Shown piece by piece: positions 8,998 through 17,639 of a stretch of DNA of 64,000 nucleotides. Every line of letters begins with the position of its first letter. The first letter of the stretch is position 1. The notes beneath the pieces were generated by a model. It saw only the letters and a program-made list of their open reading frames with translations. It made no database searches and was not told where the DNA came from. Both the position numbers and the translations under genes were made by a program. This DNA is from Myxococcus eversor. GTDB taxonomy: Bacteria; Myxococcota; Myxococcia; Myxococcales; Myxococcaceae. Where the stretch lies: assembly GCF_010894455.1 (NCBI RefSeq), contig NZ_JAAIXY010000015.1, positions 1-64,000 of the forward strand, written 5' to 3'.

Positions 8998-10092
8998 TCA
9001 GGCCTCCACGAGGATGCGGTGCCGGTACAGCTCCACCAGGATGTCCTCGGACAGGTCCGCCTGCTTGTTCTCGCGCAGGTGGTGGCGCACGGCCTCCACG
9101 GGCTGCCGGCCGGTGAACTCCACCAGCAGGCCGTAGGCTTCACCGGGCAGGGCAATCGCGTCGAAGTCGCTGTACGCGCCCAGGGCCACGCTGCCGTCGG
9201 GCAGCCACTGCACGGTGGCGTCCGGGTTGAAGCGCAGCGTGCGCGGCAGCTGGGGTGAGATGGACGTCGAGAAGAGCTTCTCCACCGCCTTCAGCTCGAT
9301 GACGCCGTCCAGGCCCAGCAGCTTGTCGAGCCCCTCCGCCGTCAGCCCGCGCACCAACTGGTAGCAGGCGCGGAAGTACTCCGCCTCGCGGCCCACGTGC
9401 TCCTTCCAGAGCTCAGCGTAGGCCTTCGCGGGAGGCGGCGCGTCGTCCAGGTCCTCCACGCCCAGCGGGACGGGGTTCAGCTCGGGGCGGTCCTTGCCGG
9501 ACAGGACGTAGTCGGGCAGCAGTTGAAGCGACGTCCAGCGCGACAGCTGGATTTCCGTCAGCGTCAGGTACGTCTTGAGGGACATCCAGAACTTGCGGCC
9601 GTCGGCGCCCGCGACGTACTTGCAGAAGAAGGTGGAGCAGACGGCCTCGCGGTACGGCCAGATGGTGCAGCCGCCGCTCTCTTCGCCGTAGTAGGGGCAG
9701 CGCAGCGACGCGGCCCGGCCGAAGAACTGGTGCCCGTTCTTGTAGAGGAAGTGGAACTTCGCCGGGGGCTTCACCCACTGCGGCGTCACGCCGATGCGGC
9801 CGGCGATGCGCGCCTCCATGCGACGGCGGCCCTCGGCCAGCTCCGGGCGGTCATCCGACAGGAGCGCTCCGACCAGGTAGTTGGGCAGGCGCGGGAAGTA
9901 GGTGCAGCACTTGGTGTCGGGGCGGAAGAAGCGGCTGACGCCGTCCACGGAGTCGACGGCGCCCTCCGCGTTCTCCTTGCACATGGCGCACTTGGAGCAC
10001 GTGGCCTTGGTCTCCTCGGGGACGTCCTGGCGGAAGAAGTCCGGCAGGAGGTCGCGGTAGAGCTCGGGGAGGCTGTCGAGGAGGCGAGTCAT
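8998..10092 (-). CDS. Cysteine-rich, probably metal-binding protein (YkgJ-like pattern)
   Basis: A 364-residue protein with cysteines grouped in the first half: TCSKCAMC near residue 32, KCCTYFP near 61, and further cysteines near 127-153 in a segment with CTIWPYR and CSTFFCKYV. This spacing suggests zinc or iron-sulfur binding and recalls the YkgJ putative metal-chelating family, but I could not assign it firmly. The C-terminal third lacks cysteines and may be a separate domain. It follows the DUF2378 gene on the same strand with a 36-bp gap, so the two probably share a transcript. No signal peptide is seen. Confidence 0.75.
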   Translation of the reverse strand: MTRLLDSLPELYRDLLPDFFRQDVPEETKATCSKCAMCKENAEGAVDSVDGVSRFFRPDTKCCTYFPRLPNYLVGALLSDDRPELAEGRRRMEARIAGRIGVTPQWVKPPAKFHFLYKNGHQFFGRAASLRCPYYGEESGGCTIWPYREAVCSTFFCKYVAGADGRKFWMSLKTYLTLTEIQLSRWTSLQLLPDYVLSGKDRPELNPVPLGVEDLDDAPPPAKAYAELWKEHVGREAEYFRACYQLVRGLTAEGLDKLLGLDGVIELKAVEKLFSTSISPQLPRTLRFNPDATVQWLPDGSVALGAYSDFDAIALPGEAYGLLVEFTGRQPVEAVRHHLRENKQADLSEDILVELYRHRILVEA

Positions 10093-10128
10093 GGGTTTGG
10101 GGCTCGGGGGCTCTCTGAGGTGGGGTTT

Positions 10129-10689
10129 TCAGCGCGCGGAGGGGTCGTACCACTCGATGCGATAGGTACAGGACTCCGCGTCGTGACGGGTGCGGGAAAT
10201 GGTGAGGCCCCGGACACCGATGCGGTGCAGGCCCTCCTCCAGCACGCCCTCCACGAACCCTTCCGTGACTTCCGGCTCGTTGAACCACAGCTCCGCGGTG
10301 GTGGGGTTCACCACGTTGACGCGCGTCTGGGTGAAGTTGTTGCCGCTGCGGAAGTTGTGCGTCATCCGGCCCAGCGAGCGCATGGGGCCGAGCACGCGCG
10401 CCAGCGTGAGCACCGCCGAGCCCATGACCGTCTGTGCGTAGCCTTCAATCATCCGCCGGGCGAGCCGCCTGCGGGCCTCTTCCAGGGGCTTCTCCGGGTA
10501 GAGGGCACGGCCCACCTCGTCCAGGCACCTCACCCACACGGTATGGGGGTAGGCGGCCTGGAGCGGGGCATCCAGGTCCATGCCCAGCTCCCGGAGCTGG
10601 TTGCGCAGCTCGTAGGGCAAGTCCCTGTCGAGCGTCTTCAGGTAGAGGCTGTCCACCGTGTTGCCGAAGATGACGCGCTCCTGGCTCAT
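10129..10689 (-). CDS. DUF2378 family protein (Myxococcales-restricted, TIGR02265)
   Basis: A 186-residue protein beginning MSQERVIFGNTVDSLYLKTL, typical of DUF2378/TIGR02265, a paralogous family known essentially from myxobacteria whose function is unknown. Length fits the family. It has no signal peptide or membrane segment. The ATG was chosen because the family's conserved N-terminus (VIFG, then V-x-SLYLK) starts right there; an in-frame upstream extension has abnormal composition. It is the first gene of a two-gene unit with the cysteine-rich gene. This is one of the best taxonomic markers in the window. Confidence 0.85.
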   Translation of the reverse strand: MSQERVIFGNTVDSLYLKTLDRDLPYELRNQLRELGMDLDAPLQAAYPHTVWVRCLDEVGRALYPEKPLEEARRRLARRMIEGYAQTVMGSAVLTLARVLGPMRSLGRMTHNFRSGNNFTQTRVNVVNPTTAELWFNEPEVTEGFVEGVLEEGLHRIGVRGLTISRTRHDAESCTYRIEWYDPSAR

Positions 10690-10793
10690 GCGCTCGTGCC
10701 CCCGAGTGTCGCCAGCCTGCCAGGCCGGCGGGCGCGCATTCTCCCCGGAGCCGACCTCCGGAGGCCAGTCCTGTCGACAAGTCGTGGGCCGGG

Positions 10794-11432
10794 TCAGGGG
10801 ATGATGATGCCGGACCCCAAGGCGCTGGAGATGACCTCCTGGGCGTTGTGGATGAGGGTGAGGCCTGGAGGTGGGACGTTGGGATTCAGGGCGCTCCCGG
10901 TCCGGAGCTTGTTGATCATCTTCCACTGCCAGGAGCCGACGGTGAGCTGCGGGTAGGTCCCCGTGCTCCAGGGGCCCGCGCATTGGCTCGAGCTCGGGGT
11001 GCTGTTCTCCGCGCCGCCGGTGAACAACAGGATGTTCTTGATGGCCAAGGTGCTCGGTCGATACGAGACGAGACCGTCCACGGCCGCGCAGACGGCATGG
11101 GCGAGAGGCGTGCCTCCTTGGCCCACCTGCAGGGACGACAACGTCGCGATCGTGCTCGCGGCGCTGGAGGTGAAGGCCTGGTGCTGGATGTAGCTCGTGC
11201 CCTCGAATGACCAGACAGCGTAGTGCTGTGGCAGTGGGCCTCCTATCTCCACACGGTTCTGGGCTTGAATGATGGCCCGCTGGAATCGCGTCAATCCATC
11301 GGCGCCGACCACCGCCATGGAGCCACTTCGCTCGATGAGGATGATGATGTGCCGCTCGGTGAACTGCGCCCGCGCGGATTCGGAGTGCAGCACCAACGAC
11401 AACCCAAGCATCAACAGCAGGCGTTGAAGCAT
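10794..11432 (-). CDS. Secreted von Willebrand A protein, short paralogue
   Basis: A 212-residue protein with a signal peptide (MLQRLLLMLGLSL, cleavage probably after ARA) and a VWA domain. It is clearly paralogous to the VWA genes on either side, sharing YAVWSFEGTSY, GTPLAHAVCAAVD, and GSWQWK-NKLRTG. Two differences stand out. The metal-ion (MIDAS) motif is ERSGS instead of DRSGS, and the protein stops about 125 residues earlier, without the C-terminal domain or dockerin repeats. The start at MLQRLL has GAGGA at proper spacing; an ATG 15 bases upstream lacks one. It may be a decayed copy or a specialised form. Confidence 0.8.
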   Translation of the reverse strand: MLQRLLLMLGLSLVLHSESARAQFTERHIIILIERSGSMAVVGADGLTRFQRAIIQAQNRVEIGGPLPQHYAVWSFEGTSYIQHQAFTSSAASTIATLSSLQVGQGGTPLAHAVCAAVDGLVSYRPSTLAIKNILLFTGGAENSTPSSSQCAGPWSTGTYPQLTVGSWQWKMINKLRTGSALNPNVPPPGLTLIHNAQEVISSALGSGIIIP

Positions 11433-11627
11433 CGTGTTCCTCGTCATGTGAGGTTCTCGGGGCGGCCAGCAGCCGCGTCAGGAGGGGTGGTTGCGCGCTT
11501 TCATGTCACGTCCGGTTTGTTTTCTGAAGAGCCCGGGGTTTCCGGAGGCCGTGACTGGATTGTGGCGGAGCAGGAATGTTGCCCTGGCTTGTATGTGTTT
11601 CCCGCTATTCTTCGTCTCGTAGTCCTG

Positions 11628-11642
11628 TGGCATAAGAATCGC
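11628..11642 (+). promoter_or_regulatory. Candidate sigma-54 promoter
   Basis: TGGCAT-N5-TCGC has the GG-N10-GC core of sigma-54 promoters, with two mismatches to TGGCAC-N5-TTGC. It lies about 100 bases upstream of the VWA gene starting at 11741, in the 308-bp divergent region between two VWA paralogues. Many myxobacterial surface genes use sigma-54, but a chance match is possible. Confidence 0.3.
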
Positions 11643-11740
11643 GGACGCTTTTGTGTCTGATGTTCTGGGTGTCCCGCCCGGAAGCCGTCGACCTGGCGAC
11701 CGCCGTTCAAACGACGTTTCAATTCCGTGAGGATGGACTC

Positions 11741-12757
11741 GTGAAAACATACACCTCGATGGTGCGTCTAGCCTTGTCCCTGGGAGTCTGCTTGATGGCT
11801 GTGCCGCGGGTGGCCAGCGCTCAGCCGGCGCCCCCGTATACCGAGGAGCACGTCATCATCCTCATCGACCGCAGTGGGTCGATGGTGGCCCCGCGGCTCA
11901 ATGGAGAGACTCGTTTTCAGGCGGCTCTCAAGAGGGCCCGGGATTATGTGGAGACGGTGAGCACGCTGCCGCGGCATATCGCGGTGTGGAGTTTCGAGGG
12001 GACTTCGTACATCCGGCATCAGGCGTTCTCGACGTCGGCCACGACGACGCTCAATACCTTGAACTCCCTGGGTGTTGGCCAAGGTGTGACGCCCCTGGCC
12101 TTCTCCGCGTGCGCCGCCGTGGATGAGCTCAAGTCCTACCGCACGACGGTTCTTGGACGAAAGAAGCTCCGTCTGAGCTCTGACGGATTGGAGAACAGCT
12201 CGCCGGTCGGGACGCAGTGCCAAGGGGGAGAGAGCGTGGGGGGCTACCCCAACCTCGACCCCGGCTCGTGGCAGTGGAAGGTCCTCAACAAGCTCCGGAC
12301 GGGAGATGCCACGAATCCCAATCCCGTCCCTACGTTCATCCAGGTCATCGCCGACATCGACTTCTTCACCACCTACATCACTGACTTCAATGGCTCGCAC
12401 TCAGGTGCCTATGAATGGTCGGAGAAGGGCGAGCCGACGTGGTCGCCTGTCGCATTGCCTGTCGAGGGGCCCGCGGTGAGGTACCTGGGAGGGCTGTCGT
12501 CGGCCACGGGTGGGCGATTCTCGCTCGCGCTGGACAACGCCCCGGCGCCTGTGTTCGGCGACACCAATCAGGATGGTTGCGTCAACATCACGGACTACGA
12601 CCTGGTCATGGCGAACTTCGGTCTGACGGTGCCGCCGGGAAATCGCCTGGCGGACGTCAACGGTGACGGCCTGGTCGACTACAGCGACTACACGGTGGTC
12701 GTCGCCAACTGGGGCCTGGGTGGGCGGTGTGCCCTGCCGCAGCCGGTCCGCGAGTAA
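11741..12757 (+). CDS. Secreted VWA protein with C-terminal dockerin-type repeats
   Basis: A 338-residue protein starting at GTG with GAGG about 10 bases upstream. The signal peptide ends near PRVASAQ. The VWA domain spans about residues 35-235 and has an intact MIDAS (DRSGS). The C-terminus carries two F-hand calcium loops, DTNQDGCVN and DVNGDGLVD, each followed by a tyrosine-containing helix ending in NFG/NWG. This is the signature of dockerin type I. In cellulosomes dockerins bind cohesins; here no cohesin gene is seen, so a general calcium-stabilised adhesion role is as likely. It is divergent from the short paralogue and convergent with the third one. Confidence 0.85.
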   Translation: MKTYTSMVRLALSLGVCLMAVPRVASAQPAPPYTEEHVIILIDRSGSMVAPRLNGETRFQAALKRARDYVETVSTLPRHIAVWSFEGTSYIRHQAFSTSATTTLNTLNSLGVGQGVTPLAFSACAAVDELKSYRTTVLGRKKLRLSSDGLENSSPVGTQCQGGESVGGYPNLDPGSWQWKVLNKLRTGDATNPNPVPTFIQVIADIDFFTTYITDFNGSHSGAYEWSEKGEPTWSPVALPVEGPAVRYLGGLSSATGGRFSLALDNAPAPVFGDTNQDGCVNITDYDLVMANFGLTVPPGNRLADVNGDGLVDYSDYTVVVANWGLGGRCALPQPVRE

Positions 12758-12776
12758 CGGCCGCATCCGTCGTCCC

Positions 12777-12812
12777 GCTCCGGCCCAGCGAGAGCACCCG
12801 CTGGGCCGGAGC
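12777..12812. terminator. Bidirectional terminator between convergent VWA genes
   Basis: Perfect 14-bp inverted repeat (GCTCCGGCCCAGCG and its complement) with an 8-base loop, between the stop codons of two convergent VWA-dockerin genes 63 bp apart. No U-tract on either side. Confidence 0.7.
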
Positions 12813-12820
12813 GTGGAGGC

Positions 12821-13786
12821 CTACTCCCGGACTTCGTGGACGGGCACGAAGGGCTGAGGCCCGGTGTTGCAGCCCCGCCCCAGATTCCCCAGGACGATGC
12901 TGTAGTCCGTGAAGTTCACCGCCCGGTCGCCGTTGAGGTCCGCGGCGGGGGCGGCGGGCGGGACGGACAGGCCATAGTTGGCCAGGACGAGGTAGTAGTC
13001 GGTGGAGTTGACGCAGCCGTCCTGGTTGGTGTCGCCCGGCACTGGAATGGGCCGCGTGTCCTCGATGGGGGTGAAGGTGCCCCCGGAGGCCTGGCTCAGT
13101 CCCTTGAGCAGCGCGTGGAAGGCCGGCTCGGGCGGCGCGGCGGCGGCGGGCGCCAGCGTGAGGTGGTTGAAGAAGACATCCGCGTCGAAGACGAGCTGGA
13201 AGGGATTGGGGCTGTCGCGCAGCGGGTCACCCGTCTTGAGCATGTTGCGAATCTTCCACTCCCACGAGCCCTCCGTCAGGTTGGGGTAGCGAGTGATGCT
13301 CGGAGGGCCGTAGCAGAGCGTGTCCTCCGGCGTGCTGTTCTCCTCGCCGTCGGAGATGAGGTGGACGACCTTGCGCGCGTCGATGCCGGGGGCGAACTGG
13401 AGCAGCTCGTCGGCGGCATCACAGACGGCGAGCGCCAGGGGCGTGGCTCCCACCCCCGAGGTCAGCCGGCCGAGGGTCGCCACCGTCTTCGCGCCATCCT
13501 CGAACCCCTGCTCCCGGCGGTAGCTGGCGCCCTCGAAGCTCCAGATGGCGTACAGGCGGGGGAGGGCATTGGGCATCTGGACGAAGTCGCGACCGCGCAC
13601 GAGCGCGTCCGCGAAGCGCGTCTGTCCGGAGGCGCGCGTCGTCATCATGGAGCCGCTGCGGTCAATCAGGATGATGACGTGCTCCTCGGTGAAGGCTTGC
13701 GCGGCGGTGCCGGACAGCGAGGCGAGCGCGAGGGCCGCGCCCGCGACAGCACGCGAGGCCCAACGATTCAGGGTACGGGGGAACAT
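12821..13786 (-). CDS. Secreted VWA protein with dockerin-type repeats, third paralogue
   Basis: A 321-residue protein with a signal peptide ending near GTAAQA, a VWA domain with intact MIDAS (DRSGS) and a C-terminal pair of calcium loops. The first loop, DTNQDGCVN, is canonical. The second, DLNGDRAVN, has Arg where Gly is usual, so binding at that loop may be weaker. AAGGAG before the ATG supports the start. It is the last gene of an apparent four-gene operon, 23 bp after the RCC1 gene, so it is probably made together with the cytochrome and the RCC1 lipoprotein. Confidence 0.87.
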   Translation of the reverse strand: MFPRTLNRWASRAVAGAALALASLSGTAAQAFTEEHVIILIDRSGSMMTTRASGQTRFADALVRGRDFVQMPNALPRLYAIWSFEGASYRREQGFEDGAKTVATLGRLTSGVGATPLALAVCDAADELLQFAPGIDARKVVHLISDGEENSTPEDTLCYGPPSITRYPNLTEGSWEWKIRNMLKTGDPLRDSPNPFQLVFDADVFFNHLTLAPAAAAPPEPAFHALLKGLSQASGGTFTPIEDTRPIPVPGDTNQDGCVNSTDYYLVLANYGLSVPPAAPAADLNGDRAVNFTDYSIVLGNLGRGCNTGPQPFVPVHEVRE

Positions 13787-13809
13787 GGGTGTCTCCTTGT
13801 CGAGTTGCT

Positions 13810-16047
13810 TCAGAACAGCTCCACCTTCACGGGAATCATGCTGTCGTCGCGCGTGCCGTCGCCGAGCTGGCCTTCCGCGTTGGCGCCCCAGGCCCACGTC
13901 GTGCCGTCCGAGCGCAGGGCCATGGAGTGGTGGTCTCCGGCGATGACGGCCACGACGTTCGTCATGCCCGCGACCATCACCGGCACATGGCGGTTCTCCA
14001 GGAAGCCATCCCCAATCTGTCCGTCGAAGTTGAAGCCCCACGCGCGCACCGTGCCGTCCGAGCGCAGCGCCAGTGAGTGGTAGTCCCCGGCGGTGATGGA
14101 GACGATGCCGCTCAGGTTCGACACGAGCACCGGCGCGTTCACGCTCAACGTGGAGTTGTTGCCCAACTGCCCCGAGCCGTTGTAGCCCCAGGACCACACC
14201 GAGCCGTCCGCGCGCAGCGCCATGGAGTGGTAGCCGCCGGCGGTGATGGCCGTCATCGCCGACAGCCCCACCACCTGCACCGGCAGGATGTGCCAGGAGT
14301 TCGTCCCGCTGCCAATCTGGCCATCGAAGTTGTAGCCCCACGCCCACACGGTGCCGTCCGAGCGCAGCGCCAGCGAGTGGCTGTGTCCCGCGGCAATCGC
14401 CGTCACGCCCGCCAGGCCCGTCACCTGGATGGGGTGGTTGCTGTCCACCGTCGTCCCGTCACCCAGTTGCCCGTAGCGGTTGAAGCCCCAGGCCCACACC
14501 GTGCCGTCGCGGTGCAGCGCGAGCGAGTGGTAGGCCCCCGCGGAGATGGAGGTGATGCCCGACAGGCCCGACACCGACACCGGCTGCGAGCGGTTGGTGT
14601 TGGAGCCATCGCCCACCTCGCCCCGCACGTTGACGCCCCAGGACCACACGGTGGTGTCCCCCTTGAGGACCACGGTGTGGCGGTGTCCGGCGGCCACGGC
14701 CACGCTGGACGTCAGGCCCATGCGCGCGGGCACGAGCCGGTCCGCGCCCAGGCCGTTGCCCAGCTGGCCGTCCTCGTTGTCGCCCCAGCTCCAGAGGTTG
14801 CCCGACGAGTCGAGGTAGACGGAGTGCAACTGGCCGGACGTCACCCCGGGATTGCCCAGCGTGGTGTTTCCCACGCGCACCGGCGACATGCGCGGTTGGA
14901 AGGTGCCGTCCCCCAACTGGCCGAAGGCGTTGTCACCCCAGGACCACACGGTGCCGTCCGCGCGCAGCGTCAGCGAATGCTTGAAGCCCGCCACCAGGGT
15001 GATTCCGCCGCTGAGCCCCGCTTGGATGGGCAGGTTGCTGCTCGTCAGCGTGCCGTTGCCCAACTGGCGGTAGCGGTTGTCACCCCAGGCCCACACCGCG
15101 CCGTCCGAGCGCACCGCCAGCGAGTGGTAGTTGCCGGCGACCGCGGCCAGCACGTCCGTCAGCACCGCCTGCACCGGGTACGGCCGGTTGATCTTCGTCC
15201 CGTCGCCGAGCTGGCCCGTGGAGTTGAGCCCCCATGTCCACGCGGTGCCATTCGAGCGCAGCGCCACGCAGTGGGACGCGCCCGCGGAGATGGTCACCAC
15301 GCCGGTCAGCGACTGCACCTGCGCGGGCGTGCCGCGCGTCGTCGTCGTGCCATCGCCGAGCTGGCCGCTGCGGTTGTCACCCCAGGCCCACACGGTGCCG
15401 TCCGCGCGCAGCGCCAGCGAGCTGTTGCCGCCCGCCGCCACGGCGATGACGTTGCTCAGGCCGGGCACCTGCACGGGCAGGGTGCTGGTGGTCGCCGCCA
15501 GCGTGCCGAGCTGCTTGGAGCGGTTGTCGCCCCAGGCCCACACGGTGCCGTCCGAGCGCAGCGCCACCGAGTGCGAGAAGCCCGAGCCGACCGCCAGCAC
15601 GCCGAACAGGTTCTGCACGCGCACCGGCTCGCTGCTGGCCAGCACGGTGCCGTTGCCCAGCTGCCCCGAGTAGTTGTCGCCCCAGGACCAGACGGTGCCG
15701 TCCGAGCGCAGCGCCATGGAGTGGTAGTCACCCGAGGACACCGCCACCGCGTCCTCCAGGTTCCTCACCTTCACCGGCGTGGGGCTGTCGGTGAAGAGGC
15801 CGTTGCCCAACTGGCCCTGCCGGTTGTAGCCCCAGGCCCACACGGTGCCGTCCGAGTGGACGCCCACCGAGTGGTACTGGCCCAGCGACAGCCGGGTGGC
15901 GGAGGCGCGGCCCGCGAGCGCCTGGCGCCGTGCCATGTCCTGGGCGGAGGGGCTCTCGCCGCCGCAGCCCGTCCAAAGCCAGAGGCCGACGAAGAGCGCC
16001 CACGTCCAGCCAATCCTCGACGACAGGTGCGACACATTCAGGCTCAT
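13810..16047 (-). CDS. RCC1-repeat lipoprotein (14 repeats, likely two beta-propellers)
   Basis: A 745-residue protein. The N-terminus has a lipobox (LWTGC, Cys about residue 28), so it is probably anchored in the outer membrane or exposed at the surface. The rest is a run of about 50-residue RCC1/BNR-like repeats, each with GTVWAWG-x-N-x3-GQLGNG. I count 14, which fits two seven-bladed propellers. RCC1-repeat proteins are numerous in myxobacteria and probably mediate binding. Two ATG codons lie close together; the second is chosen because GGAG is 6 bases from it and directly abuts the first. It is 23 bp from the cytochrome gene upstream. Confidence 0.92.
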   Translation of the reverse strand: MSLNVSHLSSRIGWTWALFVGLWLWTGCGGESPSAQDMARRQALAGRASATRLSLGQYHSVGVHSDGTVWAWGYNRQGQLGNGLFTDSPTPVKVRNLEDAVAVSSGDYHSMALRSDGTVWSWGDNYSGQLGNGTVLASSEPVRVQNLFGVLAVGSGFSHSVALRSDGTVWAWGDNRSKQLGTLAATTSTLPVQVPGLSNVIAVAAGGNSSLALRADGTVWAWGDNRSGQLGDGTTTTRGTPAQVQSLTGVVTISAGASHCVALRSNGTAWTWGLNSTGQLGDGTKINRPYPVQAVLTDVLAAVAGNYHSLAVRSDGAVWAWGDNRYRQLGNGTLTSSNLPIQAGLSGGITLVAGFKHSLTLRADGTVWSWGDNAFGQLGDGTFQPRMSPVRVGNTTLGNPGVTSGQLHSVYLDSSGNLWSWGDNEDGQLGNGLGADRLVPARMGLTSSVAVAAGHRHTVVLKGDTTVWSWGVNVRGEVGDGSNTNRSQPVSVSGLSGITSISAGAYHSLALHRDGTVWAWGFNRYGQLGDGTTVDSNHPIQVTGLAGVTAIAAGHSHSLALRSDGTVWAWGYNFDGQIGSGTNSWHILPVQVVGLSAMTAITAGGYHSMALRADGSVWSWGYNGSGQLGNNSTLSVNAPVLVSNLSGIVSITAGDYHSLALRSDGTVRAWGFNFDGQIGDGFLENRHVPVMVAGMTNVVAVIAGDHHSMALRSDGTTWAWGANAEGQLGDGTRDDSMIPVKVELF

Positions 16048-16070
16048 GGACATCTCCTCGGTATGCGCCG

Positions 16071-17219
16071 TCAGCGACGGCACCAGGCCTTGCCTTCGGC
16101 ATCCTTGCAGCCGTCCACCACCCACCGGGCGATGAGCCGCCGCAGCTCCACGGGCAGCTCCAGGCCCGCCATGGGCATGCCGGGCTTCGCGGCGACCAGG
16201 CCGTGCTCGGCCTCCAGCGCGCGCGTCTCCAGCCGGCGCCAGTACTCCTCGCCCGACTTCTTCTGGAGGTACTTCTTCAGGCCCTCCGCGTCCGCGGTGA
16301 AGGCGCTGGCCGCGCGCGGGCTCGTCGCATGGCAGTGCACGCAGGTGGCGTCCCGGAAGAAGGGGCCCCAGAGGTAGGCGAGCATCGCCGGAGGCACCGC
16401 GCCGGGCAGGGCGGCGTCCTTCAGCGCGAGCTTCGTCACGCGCGCGTCCAGCTCGCGCTCCTTCTCCACGCGCAGCTCGTCGAACAGGCGGTGCAGGAGC
16501 TTCGCCTCGTCCAGCGACAGCGGCACCTCCGGCATCCGCCGGTCCGCGCGCGCGTAGGGCATCTGCTCGCGGCAGTACTCATACGTCCACTCGGGCGTGT
16601 AGAGCGAAAGCGAGACGCCGTCCCGTCCCGAGAGGGGTCTTGCACCCGCGTGGCAACTGGCGCAGCGCGCCTTCCAGAGGCCGTCGGCGTCCTTGCGCTC
16701 GGCGACCGACAGCTTCGCGGTGGGAGCCTCCCGCGCGGGGAGCCGCACCGACAGGAGCGCCGCGACGTCCCTCACGTCGCCCGACTGGAGGCTGGGATAG
16801 GCCATCATCCGCGGCGCGCGGCTGCCCTCCTTCTGGGAGAGGTTGCTGGGGCGCTTGAGGAAGGCGGCCAGCCCTCGCGCGGAGATGCGGGGAGTCTTCT
16901 GGCCCGGATGCTCCAGCACCTCCGGGGCATTCATGTAGGCCAGCGGCGTCTTGGCCAGGTGCGCCAGCTTGTCCTCGCGCACGGGGATGGCGAAGTAGCG
17001 CGGGTCCGGCTCTCGCTTCTGGCGCTTCACGGCGACGTCGTTGATTTCGGCGTGGCAGCCATAGCACTGGTTGTCGGTCCACCGGCCCAGGCCGTTGGCG
17101 AAGCGCGTCTGGGGCTCGGTGCGCTTGGACGTGTGGCAGCCCGTGCACTCCTGGGCCACGACGCCCTTGGCGGAGGCGAACCCTCCCAGCACGAGCACGA
17201 GGACGGCGAGCCACCTCAC
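16071..17219 (-). CDS. Periplasmic tetraheme cytochrome c
   Basis: A 382-residue protein with a signal sequence (RWLAVLVLVLGGFASA) and four CxxCH heme-attachment motifs: CTGCH (25-29), CYGCH (52-56), CASCH (about 195) and CVHCH (about 305). The wide spacing suggests two di-heme-like halves and not a compact tetraheme bundle. The protein probably carries electrons in the periplasm; donor and acceptor are unknown. The GTG start overlaps the stop of the preceding lipoprotein gene (GTGA), which strongly suggests translational coupling. RCC1 and VWA-dockerin genes follow closely, an unusual context for a cytochrome. Confidence 0.87.
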   Translation of the reverse strand: MRWLAVLVLVLGGFASAKGVVAQECTGCHTSKRTEPQTRFANGLGRWTDNQCYGCHAEINDVAVKRQKREPDPRYFAIPVREDKLAHLAKTPLAYMNAPEVLEHPGQKTPRISARGLAAFLKRPSNLSQKEGSRAPRMMAYPSLQSGDVRDVAALLSVRLPAREAPTAKLSVAERKDADGLWKARCASCHAGARPLSGRDGVSLSLYTPEWTYEYCREQMPYARADRRMPEVPLSLDEAKLLHRLFDELRVEKERELDARVTKLALKDAALPGAVPPAMLAYLWGPFFRDATCVHCHATSPRAASAFTADAEGLKKYLQKKSGEEYWRRLETRALEAEHGLVAAKPGMPMAGLELPVELRRLIARWVVDGCKDAEGKAWCRR

Positions 17220-17548
17220 GGCGCGCTCCCTCCAGGCTGGGTGAGTCTCACGCGCGAGGGGTCCTCCTCGGGCTCGGCGAGGCCCTGGAGCACGTCGCGG
17301 AAGTCGCCGGACGTCGCGTCCTCCTGCTTCGCCTGACAGGCCCGGTAGGCGCTCACCAGGGCATACCCGGACACCGACCACGAGGCCTCGGCGGAGCCGG
17401 CCGGAGGTGGCACCCGGGTGACGATGCACTCCTGGACCTGCTTCTTGCGCTGCTCCGGTGTCTGGCCTTGCTCGTCCGGGTCACTCCCCGAGCATGAACA
17501 GGCCGTCCATCCCACGAGTCCCGCCAGGACCCAGACCCTTGGTTTCAT
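17216..17548 (-). CDS. Small hypothetical lipoprotein
   Basis: A 110-residue protein with an N-terminus typical of lipoproteins (MKPRVWVLAGLVGWTAC, Cys in TAC or CSC). The mature part is Gln/Glu-rich with a conserved-looking CIVTRVPPP segment. No family recognised. GGGAG precedes the ATG. Its stop overlaps the GTG of the cytochrome gene, so it is the first gene of the cytochrome/RCC1/VWA operon and may be an accessory subunit or anchor for the cytochrome (inference from coupling only). Confidence 0.75.
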   Translation of the reverse strand: MKPRVWVLAGLVGWTACSCSGSDPDEQGQTPEQRKKQVQECIVTRVPPPAGSAEASWSVSGYALVSAYRACQAKQEDATSGDFRDVLQGLAEPEEDPSRVRLTQPGGSAP

Positions 17549-17639
17549 CGTGAAAAACTCCCGAGCCGGGAGCGTCATGGCCGTCGCCACGGGCGCCCCC
17601 GGCTGCTGGTGTGAGGGTTCGGCTTCGTGCGGGTCCGGC

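Noticed and set aside
13810-16047. Repeated DNA of about 150-bp period considered as a non-coding repeat or CRISPR array
   Set aside because: The period matches 50-residue RCC1 repeats and the sequence is coding throughout.
14077-16377. Plus-strand open frame of over 700 codons across the RCC1 gene
   Set aside because: Its repeats only mirror the RCC1 repeats; composition is Arg/His/Gly/Ala-rich and the minus-strand protein has clear domain structure.
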